Assembly (NCBI RefSeq): GCF_900105715.1
Contig: NZ_FNRY01000002.1
Span: 1-64,000 of the forward strand
Length of the DNA: 64,000 nucleotides
Origin: Paramicrobacterium humi
GTDB lineage: Bacteria > Actinomycetota > Actinomycetes > Actinomycetales > Microbacteriaceae
Reading direction: 5' to 3'
Shown here: piece after piece, positions 32,162-42,218 of the stretch
Position numbering within the stretch: position 1 is the first letter of the stretch
Layout: every line of letters begins with the position of its first letter
Notes under the pieces: generated by a model
The model's input: the letters and a program-made list of their open reading frames with translations, nothing else
What the model was told of the DNA's origin: nothing
Database searches by the model: none
Made by a program: the position numbers and the translations under genes

Positions 32162-33445
32162 TCAGGCCTTCGGCTTCGCGGCGAGCATCCGCTCGAGCGC
32201 GACGCGTGCGGGCTCGGCGACGTCGTCCGCGACGCTGATGCGGTTGACGACCTCGCCGTCGACGAGGCTCTCGAGCACCCACGCGAGGTAGCCGGGGTGG
32301 ATGCGGTACATCGTCGAGCACGGGCACACGACCGGGTCGAGGCAGAAGATCGTGTGCTCCGGATGCTGCGCCGCGAGGCGCTGCACGAGGTTGATCTCGG
32401 TGCCGATCGCGAACGTGGTTCCCGCGGGAGCCGCTTCGATGGCCTTGCGGATGTAGTCGGTCGAGCCGTACTCGTCGGCGGCATCCACGACGTCCATGGG
32501 GCACTCGGGGTGCACGATCACCCGCACGCCGGGGTGCTCGGCGCGCGCCTTCTCGATCTGCGCGACGCTGAAGCGCTTGTGCACCGAGCAGAAGCCCTGC
32601 CACAGGATCACGCGCGCGTCATCGAGCTGCTCGTGGACGTTGCCGCCGAGCGGTCGGGCGGGATTCCACATCGGCATGCGCTCGAGCGGCACGCCCATGT
32701 GCTTGGCCGTGTTGCGGCCCAGGTGCTGATCGGGGAAGAACAGCACCCGCTGCCCGCGTTCGAACGCCCACTCGAGCACGGTCTCCGCGTTCGACGAGGT
32801 GCAGACGATGCCGCCGTTGCGGCCGCAGAATCCCTTGATCGCCGCCGAGGAGTTCATGTAGGTCACGGGGATCACGGGCACGCGTCCCTGGGCGTCCGGC
32901 TGCGTGCCGTACAGCTCCGTGAGCTGCTCCCAGCACTCCTCGACCTGATCGATCGAGGCCATGTCGGCCATCGAGCAGCCCGCGGCGAGGTTCGGCAGGA
33001 TCACGCTCTGCGCCGGCCCCGAGAGCAGGTCGGCGGTCTCGGCCATGAAGTGCACGCCGCAGAACACGATGGCCTCGGCCTCCGTTCGCGCCTTCGCGGC
33101 GTTCGCGAGCTGGAACGAGTCGCCGACGTAGTCGGCGTACTGCACGACCTCGTCGCGCTGGTAGAAGTGCCCGAGAACGACGACGCGGTCGCCGAGCGCC
33201 GATTTCGCCGCTCGCACGCGCGCGTCGAGTTCGTCGGCGGTCGCGTCCCGGTACCGCTGGGGCAGTTCGCCCTGACGCGGCGCGGTCGCGGGGATCGGGT
33301 CCGCCATCGACGCCCCCGGGCCATACCCGGGGGACACGTCGACGTCCCACGGCGCGGTGAGCAGGTCGGTCGTGCAGGTCGAGCCGGCGCGCGTGCCCGT
33401 TGAGATGTCGCGAATGGTGAGGTCGACGGATGCCGAGAGTGTCAT
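32162..33445 (-). CDS. nadA: Quinolinate synthase
   Basis: 427 residues. Oxygen-sensitive [4Fe-4S] enzyme joining iminoaspartate and dihydroxyacetone phosphate to quinolinate. Motifs: LGHFYQRDEVVQYADYVGDSF, the three cluster cysteines in IVFCGVHFMAET, IVCTSSNAET and VVCPCSTMYRI, and HPECPMDVVDAADEYGSTDYI. The N-terminal extension of about 45 residues (ISTGTRAGSTCTTDLLTAPW) is longer than in E. coli, as in other actinobacterial NadA proteins. First enzyme after nrtR, 36 bases downstream. Confidence 0.95.
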   Translation of the reverse strand: MTLSASVDLTIRDISTGTRAGSTCTTDLLTAPWDVDVSPGYGPGASMADPIPATAPRQGELPQRYRDATADELDARVRAAKSALGDRVVVLGHFYQRDEVVQYADYVGDSFQLANAAKARTEAEAIVFCGVHFMAETADLLSGPAQSVILPNLAAGCSMADMASIDQVEECWEQLTELYGTQPDAQGRVPVIPVTYMNSSAAIKGFCGRNGGIVCTSSNAETVLEWAFERGQRVLFFPDQHLGRNTAKHMGVPLERMPMWNPARPLGGNVHEQLDDARVILWQGFCSVHKRFSVAQIEKARAEHPGVRVIVHPECPMDVVDAADEYGSTDYIRKAIEAAPAGTTFAIGTEINLVQRLAAQHPEHTIFCLDPVVCPCSTMYRIHPGYLAWVLESLVDGEVVNRISVADDVAEPARVALERMLAAKPKA

Positions 33446-33481
33446 GGTTGTGACTTTCGTGCGAGGGGAGAGGGGAGTGGG

Positions 33482-34159
33482 TCAGCGACCGGAGAGCGGG
33501 CCGTTGTCGGCGAGCTCGATGGAATGGTCGTGGCGGTAGAGGCGCGCGGGACGATGGCGTCCGCCCGTGCGGAATTCGTCGGTCGGCACGACGAGACCCG
33601 TCGACTCGACCTGGCGGCGGAAATTGGCGGGGTCGAGGTCGCGCTCCAGAACGACCTCGTGCACTTCGCGCAATTCGGAGAGCGTGAACGTCTCCCCGAG
33701 AAACGCGGCGGCGATGCGGCTGTACTCCATCTTGTTGCGCAGCCGCCAGAGCGCGTACTCCACGATGAGACTGTGGTCGAACGCGAGAGGCGGAAGCGCA
33801 TCGGCGAGGAACCAGCGCACGTTCTCGGTCTCGAGCCCCGCGCTCGCCTCGTCGGCGTGCACGAGCGCCCAGTACACGATCGAGACCGTGCGGTCGTCCG
33901 AGCGGTCCGGACGGCCGAACGCGTACAGCTGCTCGAGGTAGCGCGGGGCGAGGTGCGTCGTCTCGCGCAGGTTGCGCGCGGCCGACGCGGCGAGATCCTC
34001 GGCGGGGCCGAGCGGTCCGCCGGGAAGCGCCCACAGTCCCTTGTGGGGCGAGCGGATGCGGCGCACGAGCGGAAGCCAGAGCGCGGGGTGCGCGGTCTCG
34101 GGGTGGGGGCGCAGCGCGAAGATCACTGTCGACACCGCGAGGGTGAGGGATGCCGCCAT
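33482..34159 (-). CDS. nrtR: NrtR-type NUDIX regulator of NAD synthesis
   Basis: 225 residues. N-terminal NUDIX-like domain (STVIFALRPHPE, SPHKGLWALPGGPLGPAEDLAASAARNLRETT), in which the usual REXXEE nudix signature is degenerate, and a C-terminal winged helix (FLGETFTLSELREVHEVVLERDLDPANFRRQVE). This matches NrtR, a repressor that senses ADP-ribose and controls NAD genes. It is first in the operon with nadABC. The start has AGGAGG 6 bases upstream, directly beside a palindrome at 34173-34189. Confidence 0.85.
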   Translation of the reverse strand: MAASLTLAVSTVIFALRPHPETAHPALWLPLVRRIRSPHKGLWALPGGPLGPAEDLAASAARNLRETTHLAPRYLEQLYAFGRPDRSDDRTVSIVYWALVHADEASAGLETENVRWFLADALPPLAFDHSLIVEYALWRLRNKMEYSRIAAAFLGETFTLSELREVHEVVLERDLDPANFRRQVESTGLVVPTDEFRTGGRHRPARLYRHDHSIELADNGPLSGR

Positions 34160-34172
34160 GAGACCTCCTGTT

Positions 34173-34189
34173 AAAGTCACTGTGACTTT
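34173..34189. promoter_or_regulatory. Palindromic NrtR-like operator
   Basis: AAAGTCAC-T-GTGACTTT: perfect 8-bp arms around one base, 13 bases before the nrtR ATG and overlapping its likely promoter. A weaker GTCA-TCG-TGAC element is at 34209-34219. Assignment to NrtR rests on position and perfect symmetry. Confidence 0.65.
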
Positions 34190-34320
34190 TACTGGTGTCC
34201 ATCTTAGTGTCATCGTGACCAGAAGCGAAAGTCCGTGTCGTTGCGTCGCCCGCAAACCGTCATCGATTCCGACGTCGGCCTGGGCTATGCTTGGCGTGCA
34301 AATGAATATCGGGCCGCACA

Positions 34321-34495
34321 CGCGATGCGGGAGAGCCCGGCTCGCCGGGCACCGAAGGAGCAAGCCTCCCCGCCAATCTCTCAGGTTCTGTACCGCATCG
34401 ATCTGGCCACTCTGAAAAGCGAAGCGACGCGCTTCCGCCCACGGTGAAAGCCGCCTTCCGCGGTGAAGCTCTCAGGCCAATGACAGAGGGGGAGT
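34321..34495 (+). promoter_or_regulatory. Tandem glycine riboswitch upstream of gcvT
   Basis: Two consecutive gcvT-type aptamers. The first contains GCGGGAGAGCC, CACCGAAGGAGCAA, CTCCCCGCCAATCTCTCAGG and a TACCGCATCGA closing part. The second begins with CCACTCTGAAAAGCG, followed by CCACGGTGAAAGCC and GGTGAAGCTCTCAGGCCAATGACAGAGGGG. These conserved segments and the short inter-aptamer linker are diagnostic of the glycine riboswitch. It sits between the nrtR operator and gcvT, so glycine should turn on gcvTHP. Confidence 0.9.
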
Positions 34496-34541
34496 TCCCA
34501 GACAAGCGCACCTCGCGTGCACGGCGGCATTGGAGAACTCT

Positions 34542-35675
34542 GTGTCCGATTCTGAGCAGTCCCCGCAGGCGAGCGAGCCGCGCCGCAGCCCGCTGCACGC
34601 CGAGCACGAGCGCGCCGGCGCGAGCTTCACCGACTTCGCCGGCTGGCTCATGCCCGTGCGCTACACGAGCGACCTCGCCGAGCACCGCGCCGTGCGCGAG
34701 GCGGCCGGCATCTTCGACATCTCCCACATGGGGGAGGTCACTCTCGCGGGGCCAGGGGCCGCAGCGGCCCTCGACTTCGCGCTCTCGACGCAGCCGTCAA
34801 CCCTCGCGGTCGACCAGGCTCGCTACTCCCTGCTTCTCGACGAGCACGGCGGCATTCTTGACGACCTCATCGTCTACCGCACAGGCGAGGAAGAATTCCT
34901 CGTCATCGCCAACGCCGGCAACCGGGACGTCGTCGCCGCGGAGCTCAGCGCTCGAGCCGCGGAATTCGATGCCGGCGTCGACGACGTGTCGGAGGCGATG
35001 GCGCTCATCGCCGTGCAGGGGCCGCGGGCGCAGGAGATCCTCGCCGACGTCGGCGGACTCGACGCTCCGGGGCTCGCCGAACTCAAGTACTACCGCGCGA
35101 GTCGCGGACGGTTCCGCGGGCTCGACGTCTTCATCGCGCGCACCGGATACACGGGCGAAGACGGCTTCGAGCTCATGATCGCGCCAGAGGGCGCGATCGC
35201 CCTCTGGCAGGCGATCCTCGCCGCGGGCGAACCGCTCGGTCTCGTGCCGGCCGGCCTCGCGAGTCGCGACTCGCTGCGCCTTGAAGCGGGAATGCCGCTG
35301 TACGGCCACGAGCTCGGCCGCGAGATCCACCCGGCGCAGGCGGGTCTCGGGCGGGTCGTGCGCTTCGACAAGACCGGAGACTTCGTCGGGCGAGCGGCTC
35401 TCGAAGCCGCCGACGACACTGCCTCGCCCGTCCTCGTGGGTCTCGTCCTGGACGGGCGCCGCGCGGGGCGAGCGGGCTACCCGGTCGTCGCGGGGGATCT
35501 GCGCGTCGGGTCCGTCACGAGCGGGCTGCTCTCTCCGACGCTCGGCTATCCCATCGCGATGGCTTACGTGGAACCCGCCGCCGCGGCATCCGGAACCGAA
35601 CTCGGCATCGACGTGCGGGGAACCCGCATTCCCGCGACAGTGACCGCCCTGCCCTTCTACTCAAGGAATAAGTGA
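34542..35675 (+). CDS. gcvT: Aminomethyltransferase, T protein of the glycine cleavage system
   Basis: 377 residues. Transfers the aminomethyl carbon from H protein to tetrahydrofolate, releasing ammonia. Motifs: [69 protein letters not shown] and [24 protein letters not shown] 34542 has GGAGA at 34532-34536; a TTG at 34530 is the upstream alternative. Just downstream of the glycine riboswitch; first gene of gcvT-gcvH-gcvP. Confidence 0.93.
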   Translation: MSDSEQSPQASEPRRSPLHAEHERAGASFTDFAGWLMPVRYTSDLAEHRAVREAAGIFDISHMGEVTLAGPGAAAALDFALSTQPSTLAVDQARYSLLLDEHGGILDDLIVYRTGEEEFLVIANAGNRDVVAAELSARAAEFDAGVDDVSEAMALIAVQGPRAQEILADVGGLDAPGLAELKYYRASRGRFRGLDVFIARTGYTGEDGFELMIAPEGAIALWQAILAAGEPLGLVPAGLASRDSLRLEAGMPLYGHELGREIHPAQAGLGRVVRFDKTGDFVGRAALEAADDTASPVLVGLVLDGRRAGRAGYPVVAGDLRVGSVTSGLLSPTLGYPIAMAYVEPAAAASGTELGIDVRGTRIPATVTALPFYSRNK

Positions 35676-35680
35676 TCGAC

Positions 35681-36055
35681 ATGACAGACCTCAGCGCTCT
35701 CAGCTACACGGCGGACCATGAGTGGCTCCGCGTCGACGGGAACGTCGCGACGATCGGAATCACCGACTACGCCGCCGACCAGCTCGGCGACGTCGTCTTC
35801 GTGGAGCTGCCGGCCGTCGGCGACACCGTCACGGCGGGAGCGGCGGTGGGCGAGATCGAGTCGACGAAGTCGGTCGGCGAGCTCATCGCACCCGTCGATG
35901 GAACCGTCACCGCGGTCAACGACGCCGCCGTCGACGACCCGGCCCTCGTCAACAGCGCGCCGTTCGAGGGTGGATGGCTCATCGCCGTCGAATTCTCCGC
36001 GCTGCCCGACACCCTCCTCGACCGCGCCGCCTACGAGAAGCTGGTCACCGAGTGA
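35681..36055 (+). CDS. gcvH: Glycine cleavage system H protein
   Basis: 124 residues, normal length. The lipoyl carrier domain has [28 protein letters not shown] and the lipoylated Lys in [17 protein letters not shown] 35681 matches family N-termini; a GTG at 35672 would overlap the gcvT stop (GTGA) and is the alternative. It shares one base with gcvP. Confidence 0.95.
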   Translation: MTDLSALSYTADHEWLRVDGNVATIGITDYAADQLGDVVFVELPAVGDTVTAGAAVGEIESTKSVGELIAPVDGTVTAVNDAAVDDPALVNSAPFEGGWLIAVEFSALPDTLLDRAAYEKLVTE

Positions 36056-38913
36056 TGGCGGACTCGTTCGACGATCGGCACATCGGCATCGACGACGCCG
36101 CGCGCCGGCGAATGCTGGACGCGCTCCGCTTCGAGAGCATCGACGATCTCGTGCGCTCTGCGATCCCGCCGAGCATCCGTGTCGACGAGGCCCACGAGAG
36201 CATCATCCCCGCTGCGCTGACCGAGCGGGAGGCGCTGCGGGAGCTGCGCGAGCTCGCCGGCCGCAACACCGTGAACACGTCGCTCATCGGGCTCGGGTAC
36301 TACGGCACGATCACACCGGCCGTGATCACGCGCAACGTCCTGCAGAACCCGTCGTGGTACACGGCGTACACGCCCTACCAGCCCGAGATCTCGCAGGGCC
36401 GGCTCGAGGCGCTCATCAACTTCCAGACGATGGTCGCGGATCTGACCGGCCTCGACACCGCGAACGCCTCCATGCTCGACGAGGGCACCGCCGTCGTCGA
36501 GGGGATGCTGCTCGCGCGTCGAGCGTCGAAGGCGAAGACCGACACCTTCATCGCCGACGCCGACGCTCTGCCGCAGACCCTCGCGCTGCTGCGCGGCCGC
36601 GCCGAGGCCGTCGGCATCGATCTCGTCGTGGCGGATCTCGCGAGCGACCCTGAGCTGCCCGAGCACTTCGGCGTTTTCGTGCAGTACCCCGGCGCATCGG
36701 GGCGCGTCTGGGACCCCTCCGGACTGATCGAGCGCTCGAAGGCGCACGGCGCGCTCGCCGTTGTCGCCGCAGACCTGCTCGCTCTGACTCTGCTCGCCGC
36801 ACCGGGCGAGCTCGGCGCCGACGTCGCCGTCGGCACGACCCAGCGGTTCGGCGTCCCCATGGGCTTCGGCGGACCGCACGCCGGCTACATGGCGGTGCGA
36901 AAGGGCCTCGAGCGGCAGCTGCCCGGCCGGCTCGTCGGCGTGAGCAAGGACGCCGACGGCCATCCCGCGTACCGGCTCAGCCTGCAGACCCGGGAGCAGC
37001 ACATTCGCCGAGAGAAGGCGACGTCCAATATCTGCACGGCGCAGGTGCTGCTCGCGGTCATGGCCTCGATGTACGCGGTCTACCACGGACCGGACGGCCT
37101 GCGCGGCATCGCGACCGGCGTCGCCACGAAGGCCGGGCTGCTCGCCCGTTGGCTCTCGGATGCCGGGGTCGAGATCGTGCACGAGAACTTCTTCGACACC
37201 GTGCTCGCGCGTGTGCCCGGCCGGGCGGCCGCGATCGTCGCCGCTGCGCACGACGAAGGCATCCTGCTCTGGCAGCGCGATGACGACACCGTCGGCGTCT
37301 CGGTCGACGAGACCACCGACACCGCCACGGTGCACCGGGTCGTCCGCGCGTTCGGAGGGCCGGAGAGCCGCTCGTTCGCGTTCGTGGTGGAGGCGGTGGC
37401 CGATCATCTGCCGCATCAGCTGCAGCGCGCGAGCGACTTCCTCACGCACCCGGTGTTCAGCGCGCATCACTCCGAGACCGCGATGATGCGCTATCTCAAG
37501 CGCCTCGCGGACCGCGACTACGCCCTCGACCGGGGGATGATCCCGCTTGGCAGCTGCACGATGAAGCTCAACGCGGCCACCGAGATGGAGGCCATCACGT
37601 GGCCGGAGTTCGCCGAGCTGCACCCCTTCGCGCCCGCCGGCGACGTCGCGGGCAGCCTCGAGCTCATCCATCAGCTCGAGCGCTGGCTCGCCGACGCGAC
37701 GGGCTATGACACGGTCTCGCTTCAGCCCAACGCGGGCAGCCAGGGCGAACTCGCCGGGCTGCTCGCGATCCGCGGCTACCACCGGTCCCGGGGTGACCAC
37801 GAGCGCACCGTGTGCCTCATCCCCTCGAGCGCGCACGGCACGAACGCGGCATCCGCCGTTCTGGCCGGCATGCGCGTCGTCGTCGTCGCGTGCGACGAGA
37901 ACGGCAACGTCGACCTCGGCGACCTGTCGGCGAAGATCGCCGAACACGGCGAGACCCTCGCGGCGCTCATGATCACCTACCCGTCGACGCACGGCGTGTA
38001 CGAGCACGACGTGGCGCGCATCACGGCGGCCGTCCACGAGGCCGGTGGTCAGGTGTACATCGACGGCGCGAATCTCAACGCGCTGCTGGGCTACGCCCGC
38101 TTCGGCGACTTCGGCGGCGACGTGTCGCACTTGAACCTGCACAAGACGTTCTGCATCCCGCACGGCGGCGGCGGGCCAGGCGTCGGCCCCGTCGCGGCGA
38201 AGGCTCACCTTGCGCCGTTCCTGCCCGGGCACCCGATGGCGCAGTCGAACGACCACGGCGGTTTCACCCACGATGGAGCGCCCGTGTCGGCAGCGCCGTA
38301 CGGCAGCCCGAGCATCCTGCCGATCACGTGGGCGTACATTCGAATGATGGGTCCCAACGGGCTCGCGCGCGCCACGCGCGCGGCCGTGCTGAGCGCCAAC
38401 TACATCGCCGCTCGGCTGAACCCGCACTTCCCTGTGCTGTACTCCGGAGACAACGGGCTCGTCGCCCACGAGTGCATCCTCGACCTGCGACCGTTGACGA
38501 AGGAGACGGGAATCACCGTCGACGACGTGGCGAAACGTCTTGTCGATTACGGGTTCCACGCGCCGACGATGTCGTTTCCCGTGCCGGGCACGCTCATGGT
38601 CGAGCCGACGGAGAGCGAAGATCTCGCGGAGCTCGACCGGTTCATCGAGGCGATGATCGGCATCAAGGCCGAGGCGGACGCCGTGGCAGCAGGGGAGTAC
38701 CCCGCCGACGACAACGTCCTCGTGAACGCTCCGCACACTGCTCTCAGCATCGCGAACGCCGAGTGGCAGCATCCGTACTCCCGGGAGCGAGCAGTGTTCC
38801 CGGTGAGCGCGCTCGCACGCGACAAGTACTGGCCGCCCGTGCGTCGCATCGATCAGGCGTACGGCGACCGCAATCTGATGTGCGCGTGCCCGCCGATCGA
38901 GGCGTTCAGCTGA
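36055..38913 (+). CDS. gcvP: Glycine dehydrogenase (decarboxylating), P protein
   Basis: 952 residues, full length, N- and C-terminal halves fused. PLP enzyme that decarboxylates glycine and loads H protein. Motifs: [104 protein letters not shown], and the PLP Lys in [20 protein letters not shown] shares one base with the gcvH stop. The opposite strand also has a long open frame (36031-38958), a codon-bias shadow. Confidence 0.96.
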   Translation: MADSFDDRHIGIDDAARRRMLDALRFESIDDLVRSAIPPSIRVDEAHESIIPAALTEREALRELRELAGRNTVNTSLIGLGYYGTITPAVITRNVLQNPSWYTAYTPYQPEISQGRLEALINFQTMVADLTGLDTANASMLDEGTAVVEGMLLARRASKAKTDTFIADADALPQTLALLRGRAEAVGIDLVVADLASDPELPEHFGVFVQYPGASGRVWDPSGLIERSKAHGALAVVAADLLALTLLAAPGELGADVAVGTTQRFGVPMGFGGPHAGYMAVRKGLERQLPGRLVGVSKDADGHPAYRLSLQTREQHIRREKATSNICTAQVLLAVMASMYAVYHGPDGLRGIATGVATKAGLLARWLSDAGVEIVHENFFDTVLARVPGRAAAIVAAAHDEGILLWQRDDDTVGVSVDETTDTATVHRVVRAFGGPESRSFAFVVEAVADHLPHQLQRASDFLTHPVFSAHHSETAMMRYLKRLADRDYALDRGMIPLGSCTMKLNAATEMEAITWPEFAELHPFAPAGDVAGSLELIHQLERWLADATGYDTVSLQPNAGSQGELAGLLAIRGYHRSRGDHERTVCLIPSSAHGTNAASAVLAGMRVVVVACDENGNVDLGDLSAKIAEHGETLAALMITYPSTHGVYEHDVARITAAVHEAGGQVYIDGANLNALLGYARFGDFGGDVSHLNLHKTFCIPHGGGGPGVGPVAAKAHLAPFLPGHPMAQSNDHGGFTHDGAPVSAAPYGSPSILPITWAYIRMMGPNGLARATRAAVLSANYIAARLNPHFPVLYSGDNGLVAHECILDLRPLTKETGITVDDVAKRLVDYGFHAPTMSFPVPGTLMVEPTESEDLAELDRFIEAMIGIKAEADAVAAGEYPADDNVLVNAPHTALSIANAEWQHPYSRERAVFPVSALARDKYWPPVRRIDQAYGDRNLMCACPPIEAFS

Positions 38914-38921
38914 GGGGTTGG

Positions 38922-39138
38922 TCAGCGAAGCTGAACAATGCGACCCGATTCGCCCCATGCGCGATCTGCGGTGAGTACGGTCTCATCACAACGGTCGGCC
39001 AGTGCGAGGCACAGACGATCGGCCAATGAGAGACCTATGCCGCTGCGCCAGAGTGAGGCCGCGCGTTCTCCGTCAGCCAGCGTGACGGGTTCCACGAGAA
39101 GCGGATAACTGAGCAGCAGGCCGCGTGCGAATTATCAC
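38922..39138 (-). pseudogene. VapC-type toxin with internal deletion
   Basis: The C-terminal half of a PIN toxin is readable: LLSYPLLVEPVTLADGERAASLWRSG, GLSLADRLCLALADRCDETVLTADRAWG and the end RIVQLR. The putative GTG start at 39138-39136 overlaps the antitoxin stop (GTGA) but lies in a different frame and is followed by only about six toxin-like residues. Roughly 50 N-terminal residues, including the first catalytic Asp and Glu, are missing. The toxin is dead while the antitoxin remains intact. Confidence 0.75.
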
Positions 39139-39380
39139 GCGGCATCCTCGGTTCGTGACGCTGCTCGCCGTTCCTCCACAAGCTCGTCAACGAGACTCTT
39201 TCCTGAGAGCTGTTCACGGACGATTCGTGTTGCTTGCTCCCGCGTCGCGACCACGACGCCCTCGGGCGTCTCGATGAACAGCAGAGACGTGCCCTGCTGC
39301 CAGTGCTGCCGGCTTCGAAGTTCCGCGGGAACAACCAAACGGCCTCCCTCGCCCATCGAAGCGGCGTACGTGGTATCCAT
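39135..39380 (-). CDS. AbrB/SpoVT-type antitoxin
   Basis: 81 residues. The N-terminal swapped-hairpin domain AASMGEGGRLVVPAELRSRQHW, GTSLLFIETPEGVVVATREQA is typical of AbrB/MazE/VapB antitoxins, with a helical C-terminus (LVDELVEERRAASRTED). The ATG is preceded by a weak ribosome-binding site. An inverted repeat GTGGTA...TACCAC (39370-39375/39391-39396) flanks the start and could be its operator. Its partner toxin is deleted. Confidence 0.85.
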   Translation of the reverse strand: MDTTYAASMGEGGRLVVPAELRSRQHWQQGTSLLFIETPEGVVVATREQATRIVREQLSGKSLVDELVEERRAASRTEDAA

Positions 39381-39420
39381 GTCCGAAACGTACCACCGGT
39401 CGTTCGTGAGTGGGAGAGTG

Positions 39421-40206
39421 CTAGCTCACGCCGAACAGCCCGGGCCACCACGCCACGGCGAGCGGATAGCCCACGAACGACACGAGATCGAGCAGGAAGT
39501 GCGCGACAACGAGCGGCGCGACGCGTCCGAATCGGGTGTAGAGCCAGCCGAACACGACGCCCATCACGACGTTTCCGACAAACGGCCCGAAGCCCTGGTA
39601 CAGGTGGTAGCTGCCGCGCAGTACGGCCGCCGAGCAGATGATCGCCCAGCGGCTCCAGCCCAGTTGCCGTAGCCGCGTGAAGAGATAGCCGATCACGATG
39701 ACTTCCTCGAGGAGGGCGGCGCGCACGGCGGAGAGCACGAGTACCGGGATCGTCCACCAGTACGCGTCAAGTCCGGAGGCGTGTACGGCGACCGTGATGC
39801 CGAAGAGACGACCGAGGGCGTACAGGCCGAGGCCGGGAACACCGATGCAGACAAGCAGGAGCGCGCCGCCGCCGATGTCCCGCAGCGGCTTCGACGCGTC
39901 CAGACCGATCCGCCGGAATGCCGATCGCCCGGGCAGCCAGAGCAGGTACAAGGCGAGCGCGACGGGAACGACGTCGAAGACGAGACCGAGAAGCTGATAG
40001 GTGAGATCAAGCCACTCGCGCGGACTCTGCGTGGGATTGAGAGTCGTTGACTGGTCCGCGAGCGACGTTCCGGCCGTGACACGGGCGATTATCGCGACGA
40101 TCGAGTAGACGGCCGAGGACCCGAGGGACAGGCCGAGCACGATAACGATCTCCCACCAGAGCCTCACTCGTGCGCCTTGGTGTGTCACAGTGTCTGTCGC
40201 GGCCAT
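39421..40206 (-). CDS. CPBP-family intramembrane glutamic endopeptidase-like protein
   Basis: 261 residues with about seven predicted membrane helices. CPBP/ABI motifs: LLEEVIVIGYLFTRLRQLGW (EE pair, though Ile sits where most members have the R of EExxxR), a His in YHLYQGFGPFVGNVVMG and FGRVAPLVVAHFLLDL. Members act in prenyl-protein-type processing, immunity or sigma-regulation; the substrate is unknown. Divergent from the peptide-binding lipoprotein gene. Confidence 0.83.
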   Translation of the reverse strand: MAATDTVTHQGARVRLWWEIVIVLGLSLGSSAVYSIVAIIARVTAGTSLADQSTTLNPTQSPREWLDLTYQLLGLVFDVVPVALALYLLWLPGRSAFRRIGLDASKPLRDIGGGALLLVCIGVPGLGLYALGRLFGITVAVHASGLDAYWWTIPVLVLSAVRAALLEEVIVIGYLFTRLRQLGWSRWAIICSAAVLRGSYHLYQGFGPFVGNVVMGVVFGWLYTRFGRVAPLVVAHFLLDLVSFVGYPLAVAWWPGLFGVS

Positions 40207-40271
40207 TGCTCGTTTCGATCGTGTGGCAGGCAATGGCGCCAGTGTAGCGTTCTGGGGGAGCGGGAGGTGCC

Positions 40272-42062
40272 ATGGGGAAGGCTCGAGTCGGTGCCGTAGC
40301 GATGGTTCTGGCGGCGGCGACGGCGCTGGTCGGCTGCACATCCTCCGCACCGCAGGAGGACTCCTCCGTGACCATCGGGTGGGGCGATCGCTTCAACTCG
40401 TACAACGTCAGCACGAGCTACGGGGCCGCGTCGATAAACGGCAATATCACGAGCCTCACGCTCTCGGGCTTCACCGCATACGACAACACGCTCGAGCTGC
40501 GTGACGACACATCATTCGGCTCGGTGGAGAAGATCTCCGACGATCCGCTCGTCGTTCGTTACAGTCTCGCCGACACGGCGACGTGGTCGGATGGGACGCC
40601 CGTGGATGCCGCCGACCTGCTGCTCGACTGGGCGGCGAACTCGCGTGCCCGCGACACGCCCTCGTTCGACCCGGGCGACTATCTCCAGCACGTGGCGGAC
40701 ACTGGCTCCGCGACACTTCCCGACGACACGGTCTACTTCGACTCGGGGGCGAGCCCGGAGATCGGACTCGGACTGGTCGACGAGCTCCCGCAGATCTCCG
40801 ACGACGGGCGATCGATGACCGTCACCTACTCCGCGCCGAACGAAGACTGGCAGCAAGCGCTCCCACCGCCGCTTCCCGCGCACGTCATCGCGCGGAACAG
40901 CCTCGGCACCGATGACCCGGACGCCGGGAAGCACGCGGTCATCGACGCGATCACGGAACCCGACAGCACCGCGCTGTCGAAAATCGCTTCGTTCTGGAAC
41001 ACCGGTTTCAACTACACCTCCCTCCCCGATGACGAGGGCCTCTACCTCTCGAGCGGTCCCTACGTGATCGACCGGCTCGATCCCGATACCGGCGTCACGC
41101 TGCGTGCGAACCCGGAGTATCGCGGCAAGCACGCGCCGTCGATCGAGACCATCGACGTGCGATACATCCCGGATCCCACGGATGCCGTGACAGCGCTCGC
41201 CGACGGTGAGGTGGACGTCATCTCCCCGCAAGCAACGGCGGCCGTCGCGAACGTGATCGCCGACGTGGAAGACGTCAAGATCCTCATCGGCTACGTCGCA
41301 AGCTTCGAGCACCTCGATCTCCAGTTCGGCACGTCCAAGAACGGCGTCTTCGATGATCCGCGCGTCCGCGAAGCGTTCCTCAAGGTCGTGCCCCGTCAGC
41401 AGATCGTCGATGAACTCATCCGCCCGATCGTCGGCAAAGACGCGAGTGTGAGGGATTCCTTCGTCTTCATCCCCGGCACCGAAGGCTATGCCGCATCCGT
41501 CAAAGCGAGCGCGGCGGGCGATTTCGACGCTGTCGACGTCGACGGCGCGCAGAAGCTCCTCGCAGAGGCCGGAGTTCCGAATCCGGAGGTGTGCATCCTC
41601 TACGCCTCGAACAACCCGCGGCGGGCTCAGGAGTTCGCCCTGATCAAGGCCTCCGCCGAGCAGGCCGGCTTCACCGTGACGGACTGCGGCACCGAGCAGT
41701 GGCGCGAGATCCTCGGCGTCCCCGGCAAATACGACGCCTCGCTGTTCGCCTGGGAGTCCTCGAGTCTCGCTGCCGTCGATTCGGCGAGCCGGTACATGAC
41801 TGGCGCGCGCAACAACCTCAACGGCTACTCGAGCGACAAGGTCGACGGACTGTACCGAACCTTGTCCGCAACATCGGATGCCGCCACGAGCGACCATCTG
41901 CTGGCCGACGTCGACGCGGCGCTCTGGGCCGATGCGTACGGTGCGCCGCTCTACCAGTTCCCCTCGATCACCGCCTACAACCCCGCGACGGTCCGAGGCG
42001 TCGAACCGTCGATTCTGTCGCCCACCGTGTTCTGGAACGTCTGGGATTGGACGATTCCCTGA
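40272..42062 (+). CDS. Peptide ABC transporter substrate-binding lipoprotein (first copy)
   Basis: 596 residues, SBP family 5 (OppA/DppA). Signal peptide with lipobox LVGC at residues about 18-21, so a membrane-anchored lipoprotein. Internal motifs WSDGTPVDAADLLLDW, SGPYVIDRLDPDTGVTLRANPEY and DDPRVREAFLKVVPRQQIVDELI are family hallmarks. ATG 40272 follows GGGAGGTG. 278 bases separate it from a second, clearly related binding protein; the two are about one third identical by eye, suggesting ancient duplication. Divergent from the CPBP gene. Confidence 0.88.
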   Translation: MGKARVGAVAMVLAAATALVGCTSSAPQEDSSVTIGWGDRFNSYNVSTSYGAASINGNITSLTLSGFTAYDNTLELRDDTSFGSVEKISDDPLVVRYSLADTATWSDGTPVDAADLLLDWAANSRARDTPSFDPGDYLQHVADTGSATLPDDTVYFDSGASPEIGLGLVDELPQISDDGRSMTVTYSAPNEDWQQALPPPLPAHVIARNSLGTDDPDAGKHAVIDAITEPDSTALSKIASFWNTGFNYTSLPDDEGLYLSSGPYVIDRLDPDTGVTLRANPEYRGKHAPSIETIDVRYIPDPTDAVTALADGEVDVISPQATAAVANVIADVEDVKILIGYVASFEHLDLQFGTSKNGVFDDPRVREAFLKVVPRQQIVDELIRPIVGKDASVRDSFVFIPGTEGYAASVKASAAGDFDAVDVDGAQKLLAEAGVPNPEVCILYASNNPRRAQEFALIKASAEQAGFTVTDCGTEQWREILGVPGKYDASLFAWESSSLAAVDSASRYMTGARNNLNGYSSDKVDGLYRTLSATSDAATSDHLLADVDAALWADAYGAPLYQFPSITAYNPATVRGVEPSILSPTVFWNVWDWTIP

Positions 42063-42202
42063 GGCCGGGCGCGGTTTACTTCGCGTTCTCGTCGGCACAC
42101 CGAACGTCCGCGATGAAAATCGGAGGAACGGCGAAGTTTATTGCACGAGACGGCCGGCAAGCGCATGATGCTGGCGATTCCGCACAATAAAGACCCAACC
42201 GG

Positions 42203-42218
42203 GTTACTGGTATGTAAC
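42203..42218. promoter_or_regulatory. Inverted repeat in the second binding-protein promoter region
   Basis: GTTAC (42203-42207) and GTAAC (42214-42218) with a 6-base spacer in an AT-rich patch, about 120 bases before the second binding-protein gene. It may be an operator; the 42063-42340 interval holds no gene. Confidence 0.3.

Noticed and set aside
36031-38958. A very long open frame (about 975 codons) opposite gcvP
   Set aside because: It has no family motif; G/C-biased third positions of gcvP open the antisense frame, and gcvP is a full-length conserved protein. The same reasoning removes long frames opposite typA, the double ATPase and the two transport permeases.
38922-39138. Treating the VapC remnant as a frameshift from sequencing error
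   Set aside because: About 50 residues are absent, more than an indel could remove, so it is a deletion.
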